Made by a program: the position numbers and the translations under genes. A stretch of DNA of 64,000 bases from Fimbriimonadia bacterium (GTDB lineage Bacteria; Armatimonadota; Fimbriimonadia; Fimbriimonadales; JABRVX01): contig JABRVX010000041.1 in the NCBI GenBank assembly GCA_039961735.1, forward strand, positions 1 through 64,000, written 5' to 3'. Under the pieces are notes generated by a model. It did not search any database and was not told the DNA's origin. It saw only the letters and a program-made list of their open reading frames with translations. Every line of letters begins with the position of its first letter. Within the stretch, counting starts at the first letter, position 1. Positions 47,943 through 57,115 of this stretch are shown here, piece by piece.

Positions 47943-47969
47943 CTGCAGATGCTGCAAGATGCCGCAGAT
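47943..47969. repeat. Three imperfect 9-10 bp tandem repeats upstream of the dockerin-like gene
   Basis: GCTGCAGAT, GCTGCAAGAT and GCCGCAGAT follow one another, one helical turn apart, 20-50 bp upstream of the start at 47922. Could be a binding site or chance; low confidence. Confidence 0.3.
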
Positions 47970-48014
47970 ACACTCATGAGTATACTGCGCTTCCCTTGTT
48001 TTGACACCGCTACA

Positions 48015-48041
48015 CGCTGCCAGGTTCCGCACCTGGCAGCG
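48015..48041. terminator. Hairpin downstream of der
   Basis: CGCTGCCAGGT (48015-48025) and ACCTGGCAGCG (48031-48041) are perfect 11-bp arms with a 5-base loop, placed 17 bp after the der stop. Likely ends the der transcript. Confidence 0.6.
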
Positions 48042-48057
48042 CGGCACCGGGGTGCCC

Positions 48058-49413
48058 TTACGGCTTACGTTGGTGGGAAGCGCGAAAGTCCAGCACCAGG
48101 GGAGAGCCTTCGAGTGGATACTCCTTGCGGAGCCGGTTGTGCAGGTAGCGACGATAGGAGAAGTGGACCAGCTTGGGGTCGTTGACGAAGACCGCAATCG
48201 TCGGCGGGCGTGTGCGAGTCATGGTGGCGTAGTAGGCCTTGAGCGCGCGGCCTTTGACGGTCAGGGGTCTCTCGAAGGTGGCGTCGTGGATGATGCGGTT
48301 CAACACCCCGGTAGTGATGCGGAAGCTGTAGTTCTCATAAGCCTCGATGCAGGTGTCCATCAGCGCTTCGATGCCCGTTCCCCGGGTCGCGCTGGTGAAG
48401 CAGATGGGAGCGAACGCCTGCTCCGGAGCATCCCGCTGAACGGTGCGAGCGAAATCGCGTTTGGCCTGCGATCTCTTCGTCGGCCGCCCGTCGGGTGGTT
48501 CGACTTCGTCCCACTTGTTCGCTACCCAAACCAGGGCCTTCTTGGCTTCGTAGGCAATCGAGCCGACGCGCTTGTCGCCGTCGGTGAAGCCTTCTGAGGC
48601 ATCGATCACGACCACGCAGATGTCCGCCCGCTCGGCCGCCCGCGTGGCGCGGAGAGCCATGTAATACTCCACGGAGCCCTGAACCTTTCCGGGCCTGCGC
48701 AGTCCGGCGGTATCCACCAGTGTCAGCGGCTCGCCCCTCCAGGCAAAGGGAGTGTCTACGGCATCCCGAGTAGTTCCGGGGATATCGCTGACGATGGCGC
48801 GCGGTTGTCCGAGGATGGCATTCAGCAAAGAGCTCTTCCCCACGTTGGGACGCCCGAGGATTGCCAACGAGATCGGCTCTGGTTCTTCCGGCACGGGCTC
48901 GGGGGTGGGCAGCAGGTCCACGACTTCGTCAAGCAGGTCGGCAACACCGCGCCCGTGCAGCGAAGAGATGGGGCGTGGTTCCCCAAACCCCAACGCGTAG
49001 AACTCGTCTGCGTATTCTTCGCGCCTTGGGTTGTCGGCCTTGTTGACCACGAGCAGGACCGGCACCTTCAGGGGCCGCAGCTCGTCGGCCAGTTCCCTAT
49101 CGGCGGGGCATAAGCCGTCGCAGGCGTCCACTAGGAATAGCACGACGTCGGCTTCTTGAAGTGCTATCGTGGCCTGAAGTCGTATCTGCTCCCACAGCAC
49201 TTCGGGCTCGGTGGTGAGGCCACCCGTATCCACCACCGTGAACCGTCGCCCTCGCCAGTCTGCTTCTGCGTAGAGACGATCGCGGGTGATCCCGGGCGTA
49301 TCCTCGACCACGGCGATGCGTCGCCCGACGATCCGATTGAACAGCGTGGACTTGCCGACGTTGGGCCGGCCTGCGATCACTACGGTGGGAAGTCGTGCGA
49401 CGGGCTCGCTCAT
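48058..49413 (-). CDS. der: Ribosome-assembly GTPase Der (EngA)
   Basis: 451 aa. Two tandem G domains (GRPNVGKSTLFN ... VVNKAD; GRPNVGKSSLLN ... VANKWD) and a KH-like C terminus (PPTIAVFVNDPKLVHFSYRR), the diagnostic Der layout. Acts in 50S subunit maturation. ATG at 49413 opens SEPVARLPTVVIAGRP; an ATG at 49431 is possible. It diverges from the next secreted gene. Confidence 0.96.
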   Translation of the reverse strand: MSEPVARLPTVVIAGRPNVGKSTLFNRIVGRRIAVVEDTPGITRDRLYAEADWRGRRFTVVDTGGLTTEPEVLWEQIRLQATIALQEADVVLFLVDACDGLCPADRELADELRPLKVPVLLVVNKADNPRREEYADEFYALGFGEPRPISSLHGRGVADLLDEVVDLLPTPEPVPEEPEPISLAILGRPNVGKSSLLNAILGQPRAIVSDIPGTTRDAVDTPFAWRGEPLTLVDTAGLRRPGKVQGSVEYYMALRATRAAERADICVVVIDASEGFTDGDKRVGSIAYEAKKALVWVANKWDEVEPPDGRPTKRSQAKRDFARTVQRDAPEQAFAPICFTSATRGTGIEALMDTCIEAYENYSFRITTGVLNRIIHDATFERPLTVKGRALKAYYATMTRTRPPTIAVFVNDPKLVHFSYRRYLHNRLRKEYPLEGSPLVLDFRASHQRKP

Positions 49414-49529
49414 GGTCACCGATTCTGGCATAAGGCGCTCGGGGCTGAACGACCGTCCCGGCAATGGTGCTGTGGGCTGCGGAGCACGATCAGAGGAACA
49501 ATGTCGGTAGCTCTCACTGTGGGTGAACC

Positions 49530-51527
49530 ATGATCATGCCGCGAGACATCATCCGGGCCCTCATCATACTCCTGGTGCTGACGGTGGCCTGCTGCGCTTC
49601 GGTCGCCCAAGGTTCACCCAGTCAGTTCAACATGCTCGAAGGCATCGGCAGCTTCGAGGACGATTGGGACGGCGACGGCTTCGCGAACTGGTGGGGCACC
49701 ATCATCGACCCCGTAACCAAGCAACCGGTCTACAACAAGTCTGTGTTTACCGTAGGGCTCTCCTCGCAGAGCCCGGCGCACGGGGTTCGCTCCCAACGGG
49801 TAGCAATCAGCAAGAACGACGGGTCGAGCTACGGCCTCACATTCTGGGCCCAAGTCAAGGTCTCAGACGGAGTGCTGCGCCCGGGTTCCCGTGTCGTCCT
49901 CAACTTCAAGTACCGAACCAGCGAGACGGTCCAGAACGTCCAGTGGAAGGTCTGGTATCGCAGTGTGCTGCCGTCGGACCCCAACGTGGGCTACGGGGAG
50001 TTTCAAAGAAGCACGATCCTTACTCCTGAGCTAACATGGCGCGAGTGGCAAGGTGAGGTGTTCGTGCCCGAGGACCGCACGGAGCTACACATCGGTTTTC
50101 ACATCATGGCCACGGCCGGCAACTCGAGCGGCACCATTTGGCTGGACGATCTTCGGCTGACGGATGGCCGCGTCCACGAGCCGCCCTTCGAGAAGCCCAT
50201 CAAGCTGTTCTATATGTACCGCTTGTACAAGAACTGGGTAGAGACTGCGCGACGTGCAGATGCTGCGGGCCAGCATGAATACCACAATGCACCGGGCATC
50301 AAAGCGCTGCGACCTGACTTTTTGAACGTTCACTGGATGCGTGTGGCGTACACGGCTGATGAGGACCACTACTCGCTGGAAAACCTCTTTCCTTTCAGTT
50401 GGGTGCAATCTAACCACCCCGAGTGGTTCCTTCGGGACGATGAAGGCAACCTGATGCAGGGGGACAACGCCACGAGCCTGGACCTCGGGAACACGGAATA
50501 CCAGGACCACCTATTAGCCCGCATTCTGGAGCTGGCACCGCGCGAGAAGTGGGACTCGCTCTTGGTGGAGTTCCTTCACCAGAACCGAAGCTTGAACACC
50601 CTCAATCAACGCAACCCCGCAGGATACGCGACGGACGCGGAATGGCAAGCGGCCGTCACCGGGTTCTTACAGAAGCTGCAGCCGCTGAGGCAGATGGGCA
50701 TCAAGTTGATCCCGAACATGGGCTGCACTGGCATTCTCGAAGAGCCTGGGGCGACGTGGATTCAACTCTGCGACGGCTTCATCTTCGAGTGGGGCTTCGC
50801 GATGCAGGAGAAAGACGGAAGCGTCTTCTACTCCGACTGGAACAGCTGGCGATACAAGTTCCTGTCGCTCGTGAATGCGGGCTCGAAGATCATTATTGTC
50901 GGCCATCGGCTTCCCGACTCGTGGGTAGGTGTGCGACGCTACTCGCTCGCCTCCTACCTGTGCGGAATGTCGGACAATACCTACTTCGGATTTGCCACTC
51001 CGGAGACCGATGCAGCCTGGTTCGACGAGTTTGCCGCTCCGCTGGGAAGACCGACGCAGACCTACAAGGTGGTCGCCGGTAACATGAGCACCGGGGCGCT
51101 GATCGAGCGAGCGTTCGAGAACGGATTGGTCGTTGTCAACCCGGCGGAGAACCAAACGTTCACCTGGAGCTGTCCCGGTGTTTACCAGGATCTAGACGGA
51201 GGCATAGTCGAGCCAGGAACGAAATCGTTGCCGCCGCGTACGGGTCTGATCCTACTGAATGCACCCAAACTGGTGATGAGCATGACTGCGAGCCCTGCTA
51301 CCCCGGCGCCGGGCGAGCTAGTGACCTATCGGGTGGAGTTCAACAATGTTGGCACCGCCTCGGCTCTCAACGCCTACGTTAGTGCCCCGGTGCCTGCTTA
51401 CACCACCTTCTCTTCCGCACAGAACGGCGGGGTGTACGACATCGTGCAGAATCGTGTCGTCTGGAACGTCGGAACGGTCAATCCCGGTGCCAGCGGGACT
51501 CTAACGTTCCGAGTTCGGGTGCAGTAA
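49530..51527 (+). CDS. Secreted glycoside-hydrolase-like protein with DUF11-like tail (paralogue 1)
   Basis: 665 aa. Signal peptide, then a carbohydrate-binding-like beta domain (about 30-215, FEDDWDGDGFANWWGT, IWLDDLRLTDG). A TIM-barrel-like domain resembling the GHL15 group of putative glycoside hydrolases follows (about 225-570; DFLNVHWMRVAYTADEDHY, LLVEFLHQNRSLN, FIFEWGFAM). Candidate acid residues are the E in VEFLH and the E in EWGF, both kept in paralogue 2 as D and E. A DUF11/CARDB-like domain (about 590-665, TPAPGELVTYRVEFNNVGTA) ends the protein. Activity unknown; probably extracellular glycan processing (inference). Confidence 0.83.
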   Translation: MIMPRDIIRALIILLVLTVACCASVAQGSPSQFNMLEGIGSFEDDWDGDGFANWWGTIIDPVTKQPVYNKSVFTVGLSSQSPAHGVRSQRVAISKNDGSSYGLTFWAQVKVSDGVLRPGSRVVLNFKYRTSETVQNVQWKVWYRSVLPSDPNVGYGEFQRSTILTPELTWREWQGEVFVPEDRTELHIGFHIMATAGNSSGTIWLDDLRLTDGRVHEPPFEKPIKLFYMYRLYKNWVETARRADAAGQHEYHNAPGIKALRPDFLNVHWMRVAYTADEDHYSLENLFPFSWVQSNHPEWFLRDDEGNLMQGDNATSLDLGNTEYQDHLLARILELAPREKWDSLLVEFLHQNRSLNTLNQRNPAGYATDAEWQAAVTGFLQKLQPLRQMGIKLIPNMGCTGILEEPGATWIQLCDGFIFEWGFAMQEKDGSVFYSDWNSWRYKFLSLVNAGSKIIIVGHRLPDSWVGVRRYSLASYLCGMSDNTYFGFATPETDAAWFDEFAAPLGRPTQTYKVVAGNMSTGALIERAFENGLVVVNPAENQTFTWSCPGVYQDLDGGIVEPGTKSLPPRTGLILLNAPKLVMSMTASPATPAPGELVTYRVEFNNVGTASALNAYVSAPVPAYTTFSSAQNGGVYDIVQNRVVWNVGTVNPGASGTLTFRVRVQ

Positions 51528-51579
51528 ACGTTTCTCTCTCGCTCAGTCCGGGATTTCCACACCTCGCAGGCAAAATAGC

Positions 51580-51608
51580 TTGCCTAGAATTTGATCCTGC
51601 TGTATTAT
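51580..51608 (+). promoter_or_regulatory. Candidate sigma-70 promoter for paralogue 2
   Basis: TTGCCT (51580-51585), a 17-bp spacer and TATTAT (51603-51608), 44 bp before the start codon. Spacing is ideal and the hexamers match consensus at 4 and 5 of 6 positions. Confidence 0.5.
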
Positions 51609-51651
51609 GTGCGGTAAAGCACGGTGCTGAGACAGCTAGGTGGCTGTCGCT

Positions 51652-53829
51652 ATGCCCGAGATTGGTGGCGGCAGGATGTGTTTTCGTTTCGTTGTTTGCG
51701 CGACTGTGCTGCTAGGGATTATTGCTGGCTTCTTGGCAGAAAGTACACTTGCCCAGGCTGCAGTCACCCGGCTGAACTTGCTAGAGTACGCCGGCAACTT
51801 CGAAGATGACCAAGATCTACCTGGGGACGATCAGAGGTGTCACAGTAAGAGCTCAGAAGGCATTGCCAACCACTGGGGGCCGATGAACGACACCTACGAG
51901 AAAGCGGTTTTTAGGCCTGAAGTCCGGCGGGACGGGCCGTTCCGAGGCCGAGGTTACCAGCGGATCGCGGTCACGGCGGCTCCCAGCAACCAGAAGGTCA
52001 TCAACCTCGGTGCGGACGTGAGGAGTGCCGAGAGCGGCTGGGTGCCTGGGCTTCGGCTCGAGGTGAGCATCGCGGTCCGCTCCGGGCCTGCAACGAGGGG
52101 CTTGCGCTGGAAGGTGTGGTGTAGCTGCGGCTCAGAGAATAACCAGGTTTATACGGACGTCATCCCGCTGCAGGCACCGGCCAGCACCGACTGGACCGTC
52201 ATTTCCGGCGAAGTCACTCCGCCCGCCGACGCCACGAAACTTAAGTTCTGGCTTCATGTCGAGGCGAGCGAGGGAGCACAGGGATGGATCGACTTCGACG
52301 ATCTTCGGGTGGAGGACCTGCGACCGTTGCCACCCGCTGTTGACAAGCCGATCAAGTTGTTGTGGATGTACAAGCCGCTCACGAGTTGGGTGGAAACGGC
52401 TCAAAGAGCCGATGCCGTTGGTCTCCACAAATACCATAAATCAGGCACTTATGTTGCGCTGAAACCCGATTTCCTCAACCTGCACTGGGTACGTGTGGCT
52501 TACACGGATTGCTGCACAAATGATGACCCCTATTGCAATCTCGGAATTGTGAACTTGTTCGACGCATGCAGCATCCAAGCGAGCCATCCAGACTGGATCC
52601 TGTGCTTGAATGGGGTGAGCGACTCCTGCTGCAAGGGGCATATCTCGCTAGACGTCGGCAATCCTGGGTATCAAGAGGCGGTGCTGGCTGCACTTCTTCA
52701 GCACGCCGGGCGCGAACATTGGGGCGCCTTGATGCTAGATTACTTTCACCCGAACCGTGCGCTGAATAACGTCTGTTCAACGCCTGGCGATCCCAAGTAT
52801 CCATGCAACTATCCCGACGACCCAGCATGGCATGCAGCGGTGAGCCAGTTCCTACAGAAGCTTCAGCCTTTGCGCCAGAGGGGCATCAAGCTGATACCGA
52901 ATATGGGCTTTAGTAGTCCGGATCAGGCTCCATGGGTACCGTGGATGTCCCTAGTAGATGGCGCTATCATCGAGTGGGGATTCGTAATGAGGCACGCGGA
53001 TGGCTCCGGCAACTGCGTACTAGACTACTTTGACAATCCTGACTTTCCGGCGGATCCCCAGTGGTGGCGGAGCTGGCGGGGCAAGGTTCGTCTGCTTCAG
53101 AACTCCACCGGATCCGACTTGGGTGACAAGTACATCATGATGAATCATCGCCTCTTTGAAGACGACCACCTACCGAGGCGCTTTGCGTTGGCCTCCTACC
53201 TGTGCGCCATGACCGACTTTACGTACTTCGGTTTATCGACGGCCTACGATTGTCAGGCTGGTTCTCAAGCGGAGCCGATTTGGCACGATGACTTCCTGGT
53301 ACCAATCGGGAATCCGACTGGTCCCTTATATCGCCTGGACGAACGATTGGTCAAGCACTCAGACATCCCTGAAGCTATTGACGATACCTCGACGATTGCG
53401 GTGTGTCGTGACTTCGAGAACGGCCTAGTCGTAGTCAACCCGCACCGGCAGAACTACGCTTATTGGCGTTGCACGACAACTCTCGTCGGACTTGACGGAA
53501 AGCGCTACTCTCCAGGCATTCACAGCGTGGCACCACGCGAAGGCCTGATTCTTCGGTATGCTGCGCGTCCTCGTGTCGAGGTAAAGATTTCAGCAGTACC
53601 GGTACTCGTGGTTCCAGGCGGCCTGGTGACGTTTGTTGTCACGTACCAAAACGTAGGGGAAGCAACCGCTGAGGATATTGTCGTCAGTGCGCGAGTACCC
53701 GACAAGTGGTGCACTTTCCACTCCGCATCGGACGGAGGCGTCTTGATAGGCAATGAAGTTCAGTGGAGTGTCGGGAACATTCCGCCTGGTGGAAAGGGGG
53801 AGCGCGCGTTCTCCGTCAGAACTCACTAA
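51652..53829 (+). CDS. Secreted glycoside-hydrolase-like protein, Cys-rich (paralogue 2)
   Basis: 725 aa. The ATG at 51652 has AGGTGG 8 bases upstream; signal peptide with VLLGIIAGFLAESTLAQ. Same order as paralogue 1: binding-like beta domain, barrel domain (DFLNLHWVRVAYTDCC, LMLDYFHPNRALN, AIIEWGFVM), DUF11-like tail (LVTFVVTYQNVGEATAEDIV). It has many more cysteines (DCCTNDDPYC, SDSCCKG, CSCG) than its neighbour, suggesting disulfides or metal binding, and appears slightly less GC-rich. Tandem duplication with divergence is the simplest account; transfer of one copy is possible. Confidence 0.83.
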   Translation: MPEIGGGRMCFRFVVCATVLLGIIAGFLAESTLAQAAVTRLNLLEYAGNFEDDQDLPGDDQRCHSKSSEGIANHWGPMNDTYEKAVFRPEVRRDGPFRGRGYQRIAVTAAPSNQKVINLGADVRSAESGWVPGLRLEVSIAVRSGPATRGLRWKVWCSCGSENNQVYTDVIPLQAPASTDWTVISGEVTPPADATKLKFWLHVEASEGAQGWIDFDDLRVEDLRPLPPAVDKPIKLLWMYKPLTSWVETAQRADAVGLHKYHKSGTYVALKPDFLNLHWVRVAYTDCCTNDDPYCNLGIVNLFDACSIQASHPDWILCLNGVSDSCCKGHISLDVGNPGYQEAVLAALLQHAGREHWGALMLDYFHPNRALNNVCSTPGDPKYPCNYPDDPAWHAAVSQFLQKLQPLRQRGIKLIPNMGFSSPDQAPWVPWMSLVDGAIIEWGFVMRHADGSGNCVLDYFDNPDFPADPQWWRSWRGKVRLLQNSTGSDLGDKYIMMNHRLFEDDHLPRRFALASYLCAMTDFTYFGLSTAYDCQAGSQAEPIWHDDFLVPIGNPTGPLYRLDERLVKHSDIPEAIDDTSTIAVCRDFENGLVVVNPHRQNYAYWRCTTTLVGLDGKRYSPGIHSVAPREGLILRYAARPRVEVKISAVPVLVVPGGLVTFVVTYQNVGEATAEDIVVSARVPDKWCTFHSASDGGVLIGNEVQWSVGNIPPGGKGERAFSVRTH

Positions 53830-53845
53830 CAGTAGTATCGCTCGA

Positions 53846-55156
53846 CTATCCTCGAGACGACTCCGCAGAACGCCACCGACACAGTACCACGCAGAACCCG
53901 GCAAGGAACACCGGAGCCAACGGGAGGAGGTAGCGGGAGGTGCCACCGAAGACGGTCACGGCCAGGAAGATGGTGAGCGCCATCAACGTGAAGGGTATCA
54001 GCTCGGCCCAGTACCTTCGCAGTGCCCTACCCAGTCCCCACACGCACACCGCGAGATAGGCAAAAAATACCGCATCGGCGAGCTTTTGCAGCTTGGAGCT
54101 GGCCTGCCAAGGCCGCTGAGAGGTCGGAACGCCTGTGCCCAGTGGCGAGAGGGTGTTGTAGTACTTGTTAGGAATCTGCGCCAACGTGTGTCCAGGGTTC
54201 TCCATCACCCACCGGAGCGCGGTGCGGCCGTAGAACTTGTCAATCTCGTAGAGCGACTTGCCTTTGGTCTCGGCCCACACATCCACCACCGTCCCGTCCT
54301 TCATCGGCCATAGGTGAAACGTGGGTGGCATCTTGCCATAGGACTCGGGGCTGTTGAACCCTGCGAATACACCACCGGCCATGCTAATCGGCACGAACGC
54401 GCCATGTACGTTGTAGTTCCGGTACGTCCAAGGAGAGATGACGACAAGCGCCGGCAGTACGACGGCTCCCAGAACCGCGAGCCGTCGGCCTCTCGGCAAC
54501 CGGAAGAGCATCCACAGCACATAGAGCGCCAGCATCGGCAAGAACGTGGGGCGAGTGAGGGAAAGCAGCCCGAAGAGCACGCCCACGATGACAGCAGCTC
54601 GCACCTCCCAATCGGTCCGAAGCGCTGCTAGGTGTGCGACGAAGAGCGCACCTACTAACAAGAGTACGAGGTTCTCGGAGTAGAGCCACCCCGTCACGTG
54701 TAACAACTGCGGCTGAAGCAACATCAGCACAAGGAAGCACAGCCCGACCCTGCTCCCAAATAGCGCCCGGAATCCGACCAGATAAAACAGCGCAGCGAAT
54801 GGCGTCATCAAGGCCTGCAATACGCGCACGGCATCCGGCTGGTGGCCCACCACGGCGTACACGCCCGCCATCATCAGTCCGTGCAGGGGCGCACGATGCA
54901 CTTCGAGGTCGAACCCCTTGCCGGTGACCAGGCTCCATGCGGCGTGGTCGAACGGCTTGGCATCACCGTAGAGGGGGTCTTTCTTAAGGAACGGGTCAAT
55001 TTGCCCGGCGACCAGGACGTAGGCTAGCCGAGTTACTAGGATAGCGACGAGGAGCCATACCTCGGCTCGGGAGAGCCTCCAGTCGAGCACTGCGGTAGGA
55101 ACCTTCTCGGAGGAGTTAGTTCTGCCCACGGCGGCGCAGTGTACCCCGGCAATCAT
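53846..55156 (-). CDS. Membrane glycosyltransferase, GT39/ArnT-like
   Basis: 436 aa, about 10-11 spans. The first loop has the acidic residues expected for GT39-type enzymes (KDPLYGDAKPFDHAAW), where an Asp pairs with the lipid-linked sugar donor. They transfer sugars from polyprenyl phosphate to proteins or envelope glycans at the outer face of the inner membrane. ATG 55156 is used; GTG 55129 is an alternative. It converges with paralogue 2 (16 bp) and diverges from the GT2 gene. Confidence 0.82.
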   Translation of the reverse strand: MIAGVHCAAVGRTNSSEKVPTAVLDWRLSRAEVWLLVAILVTRLAYVLVAGQIDPFLKKDPLYGDAKPFDHAAWSLVTGKGFDLEVHRAPLHGLMMAGVYAVVGHQPDAVRVLQALMTPFAALFYLVGFRALFGSRVGLCFLVLMLLQPQLLHVTGWLYSENLVLLLVGALFVAHLAALRTDWEVRAAVIVGVLFGLLSLTRPTFLPMLALYVLWMLFRLPRGRRLAVLGAVVLPALVVISPWTYRNYNVHGAFVPISMAGGVFAGFNSPESYGKMPPTFHLWPMKDGTVVDVWAETKGKSLYEIDKFYGRTALRWVMENPGHTLAQIPNKYYNTLSPLGTGVPTSQRPWQASSKLQKLADAVFFAYLAVCVWGLGRALRRYWAELIPFTLMALTIFLAVTVFGGTSRYLLPLAPVFLAGFCVVLCRWRSAESSRG

Positions 55157-55271
55157 CCTCGAGCAAAGGGCTCGATAGCCGAGAATCCGTGGTAATATGT
55201 TGTTTTGAGAAAGGCACCGGCGTCTTCGGGGGGAAATGAAGGATGCCGGCGACGCTTTTTATGGGGGAACC

Positions 55272-56060
55272 ATGGTAAACGGCGTCAGCATCTCCGTTGT
55301 TATTCCATGCTACAACGAGGCTGCAGGGATTGGAGAGACTCTGCGCGGCATTCCGGACTACGTAGACGAGATTATCTGCGTGGACAACAACTCGACGGAC
55401 AACACGGTGGAGATTGCCCGCGCGGCAGGTGCAGTCGTTGTGCCCGAGCCCAATCAAGGCTACGGCCATGCCCTGTTGGGTGGGTTCCGAGCCGCAACCA
55501 AAGATGTCATCGTGACTATGGACGGCGACGGCACCTATCCTGCCGTGCAGATCGCCGAACTGGTGGACACTCTGCTGTGCGAGGACCTAGATTTCATCAC
55601 CTGCTCGCGGTTCCCGCTGAAGCGGAAGGACTCGATGCGCTTCCGAAACGTCGTTGGGAACTACGCGCTCTCCCTCATCTTCGGGCTGCTCTACGGCAAG
55701 TGGCTACGGGACTCCCAGTCGGGTATGTGGGTGTTCCGGAGGAGCATCTTACCGCTGATGCACCTGGAAGGCGGAAGCTGGGAGTTCAGCGGGCAGATCA
55801 AGATCGAGGCCGGCACCAACCCCTACATCCAGTTTCGGGAAGTGCCGGTGGACTTCTATCCGCGCTACGGGAAGTCCCACTTCCACGGATGGCTGGCCGC
55901 GATCAAGGTGGGGATTCACGACATCCGGTGGATGATTAGCCAGCGTTTCGTCAACCGCAAGGCACGCCAGAAAGCGGCCTACGAGGCCTTGGCCGGCACG
56001 CACGTTGCACCAGTGCCCCTGGCCACTGTCCCAGAGCCGTCCGACGCCAGTGGCCAATAA
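55272..56060 (+). CDS. GT2-family glycosyltransferase (dolichyl-phosphate sugar synthase-like)
   Basis: 262 aa from ATG 55272 (an ATG at 55236 also open). GT-A fold: SVVIPCYNEAAGIGETL, DNNSTDNT, the DXD motif in MDGDGTYP, and SQSGMWVFRR. Closest in style to DPM1-like enzymes that attach sugar to polyprenyl phosphate, without a C-terminal membrane domain. It could supply the lipid-linked donor for the divergently encoded GT39-like enzyme (inference). Confidence 0.88.
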   Translation: MVNGVSISVVIPCYNEAAGIGETLRGIPDYVDEIICVDNNSTDNTVEIARAAGAVVVPEPNQGYGHALLGGFRAATKDVIVTMDGDGTYPAVQIAELVDTLLCEDLDFITCSRFPLKRKDSMRFRNVVGNYALSLIFGLLYGKWLRDSQSGMWVFRRSILPLMHLEGGSWEFSGQIKIEAGTNPYIQFREVPVDFYPRYGKSHFHGWLAAIKVGIHDIRWMISQRFVNRKARQKAAYEALAGTHVAPVPLATVPEPSDASGQ

Positions 56061-56550
56061 TTGCCACTCTGTGCGGAGCTTCACCGAACTCGCCGAAGCC
56101 CACCGTGAGCTGAACGCGCTCTTCCGGCGTCACCAGGAAGCGTTGGTGCTTCGCGAGACTCCCCAGGCTCTAGCGGCTCTCCATGAGTTTCGGGCAGCTC
56201 TGGGCGCCCACATGCGCGCCGAAGACGAGGTGCTGCTGCCGCTGTACGAGCAGGTAGGCGGTTCGGTGGAGGGCGGGCGACCGGAGCAGTTCGATGCCGA
56301 GCACCGCAAGATCGCGGCCGATATTGAGCGCATCGCCAACACGCTGAAGATTCTGGCGGCGCAGCCCACAATCGAGCCCGCCGAGGTCATCGAGCTGCTG
56401 GACGAAGAGTACCGGTTCAAGCACCTGATGGACCACCACGAGAGGCGCGAGGAGAAGTTCTTATTCCCACGCCTGGATGCCCTGCTCTCTCCCGAGGCCC
56501 GTGCGAAGGCTTGGGAGTCATACACCATGACTCTCTGCCAATCCCAATAG
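56050..56550 (+). CDS. Hemerythrin-like HHE domain protein
   Basis: 166 aa from GTG 56050 (GTG 56071 possible); it overlaps the GT2 gene end by 11 bp. HHE-type helices: HRELNALFRRHQEAL, HMRAEDEVLLPLYE, EHRKIAADIERI, HHERREEKFLFPRLD, with His and Glu residues spaced for a di-iron site. Such proteins sense or store oxygen or iron, or protect against nitric oxide; which applies here is unknown. Confidence 0.85.
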   Translation: MANNCHSVRSFTELAEAHRELNALFRRHQEALVLRETPQALAALHEFRAALGAHMRAEDEVLLPLYEQVGGSVEGGRPEQFDAEHRKIAADIERIANTLKILAAQPTIEPAEVIELLDEEYRFKHLMDHHERREEKFLFPRLDALLSPEARAKAWESYTMTLCQSQ

Positions 56551-56947
56551 ATATCCACAACCATCATCCGCCATCTGCGGATGATGGTTGGCGGACGCGT
56601 TGCAATCTCAGTACGCGATAGTGTGACCCGCCAAGCACCCCCCAATCATCCCGAGCGTAGCGAGGGAACCCTTTCTGCCGCCCCGCAGCGTCCAGCGCGA
56701 GGGAGCCTGCGGCGAAAAGCGAGAGCCGGAGGCATCAGAAAACCATCCCTCGGTCGCGAGCGATCGCGCGTGCCAGCGGAGGTCCTCCGCCGCTCCCTCG
56801 GGATGACAGAGTGGGCGCCGTGAGGGATGGATGGGCAAACAATGCGTGCGTTATGGTCGTTCCCCTCAACGCCCGGGTTCTCATGGAGGCCGAGGGGGGG
56901 CACAGCGCTCATCGGCAGGACGCCGAGGCTGGGGGCGGTAAGGAGGG
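56551..56947. other. Gene-free region holding an interspersed repeat
   Basis: About 400 bp between the hemerythrin-like gene and a small basic-protein gene. It carries a 161-bp repeat-like element with inverted ends (listed separately) and a short GC-rich dyad close to the hemerythrin stop (CATCATCCGCC/GGATGATGG, 56561-56588) that may end its transcript. No coding frame convincing. Confidence 0.55.
56646..56806. repeat. Repeat-like element with 10-bp inverted ends
   Basis: Starts TCATCCCGAG (56646-56655, continuing CGTAGCGAGGGA) and ends CTCGGGATGA (56797-56806), perfect inverted ends. Inside are further dyads such as GCGGAGG/CCTCCGC (56776-56790). 'ATCCCGAGCGTAGCGAGGG' resembles a repeat I recall as common in environmental bacterial genomes. 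Only one copy is in this window. Confidence 0.6.
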
Positions 56948-57115
56948 TTAGTCCTCGCGGTCTCTGGGGATATCGCGTTGCATGGGCTCGTTGCCGGCCT
57001 TGTCCAGATCCCTCAGGGTCCGCTTCAGCGCGCCCTTCAGGTCCAGCTCCTTGGCTTCCTCGATCACCTTCTTGATGGCGCTGGGCTTCGCTTTCTTCGG
57101 CTTCGGCAGCTTCAT
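56948..57115 (-). CDS. Small highly charged protein (unknown function)
   Basis: 55 aa. The ATG at 57115 has GGAGGTGG upstream. Lys-rich head (MKLPKPKKAKPSAIKK) and mixed-charge helical rest (ELDLKGALKRTLRDLDK), ending in acidic/basic alternation. No family recognised. Could bind nucleic acid or be a structural adaptor; unassigned. Divergent from the zinc-ribbon gene. Confidence 0.6.
   Translation of the reverse strand: MKLPKPKKAKPSAIKKVIEEAKELDLKGALKRTLRDLDKAGNEPMQRDIPRDRED

Noticed and set aside
56608-56838. Open frames across the 56.6-56.8 kb region
   Set aside because: They follow the repeat-like element, lack ribosome sites and overlap on both strands.
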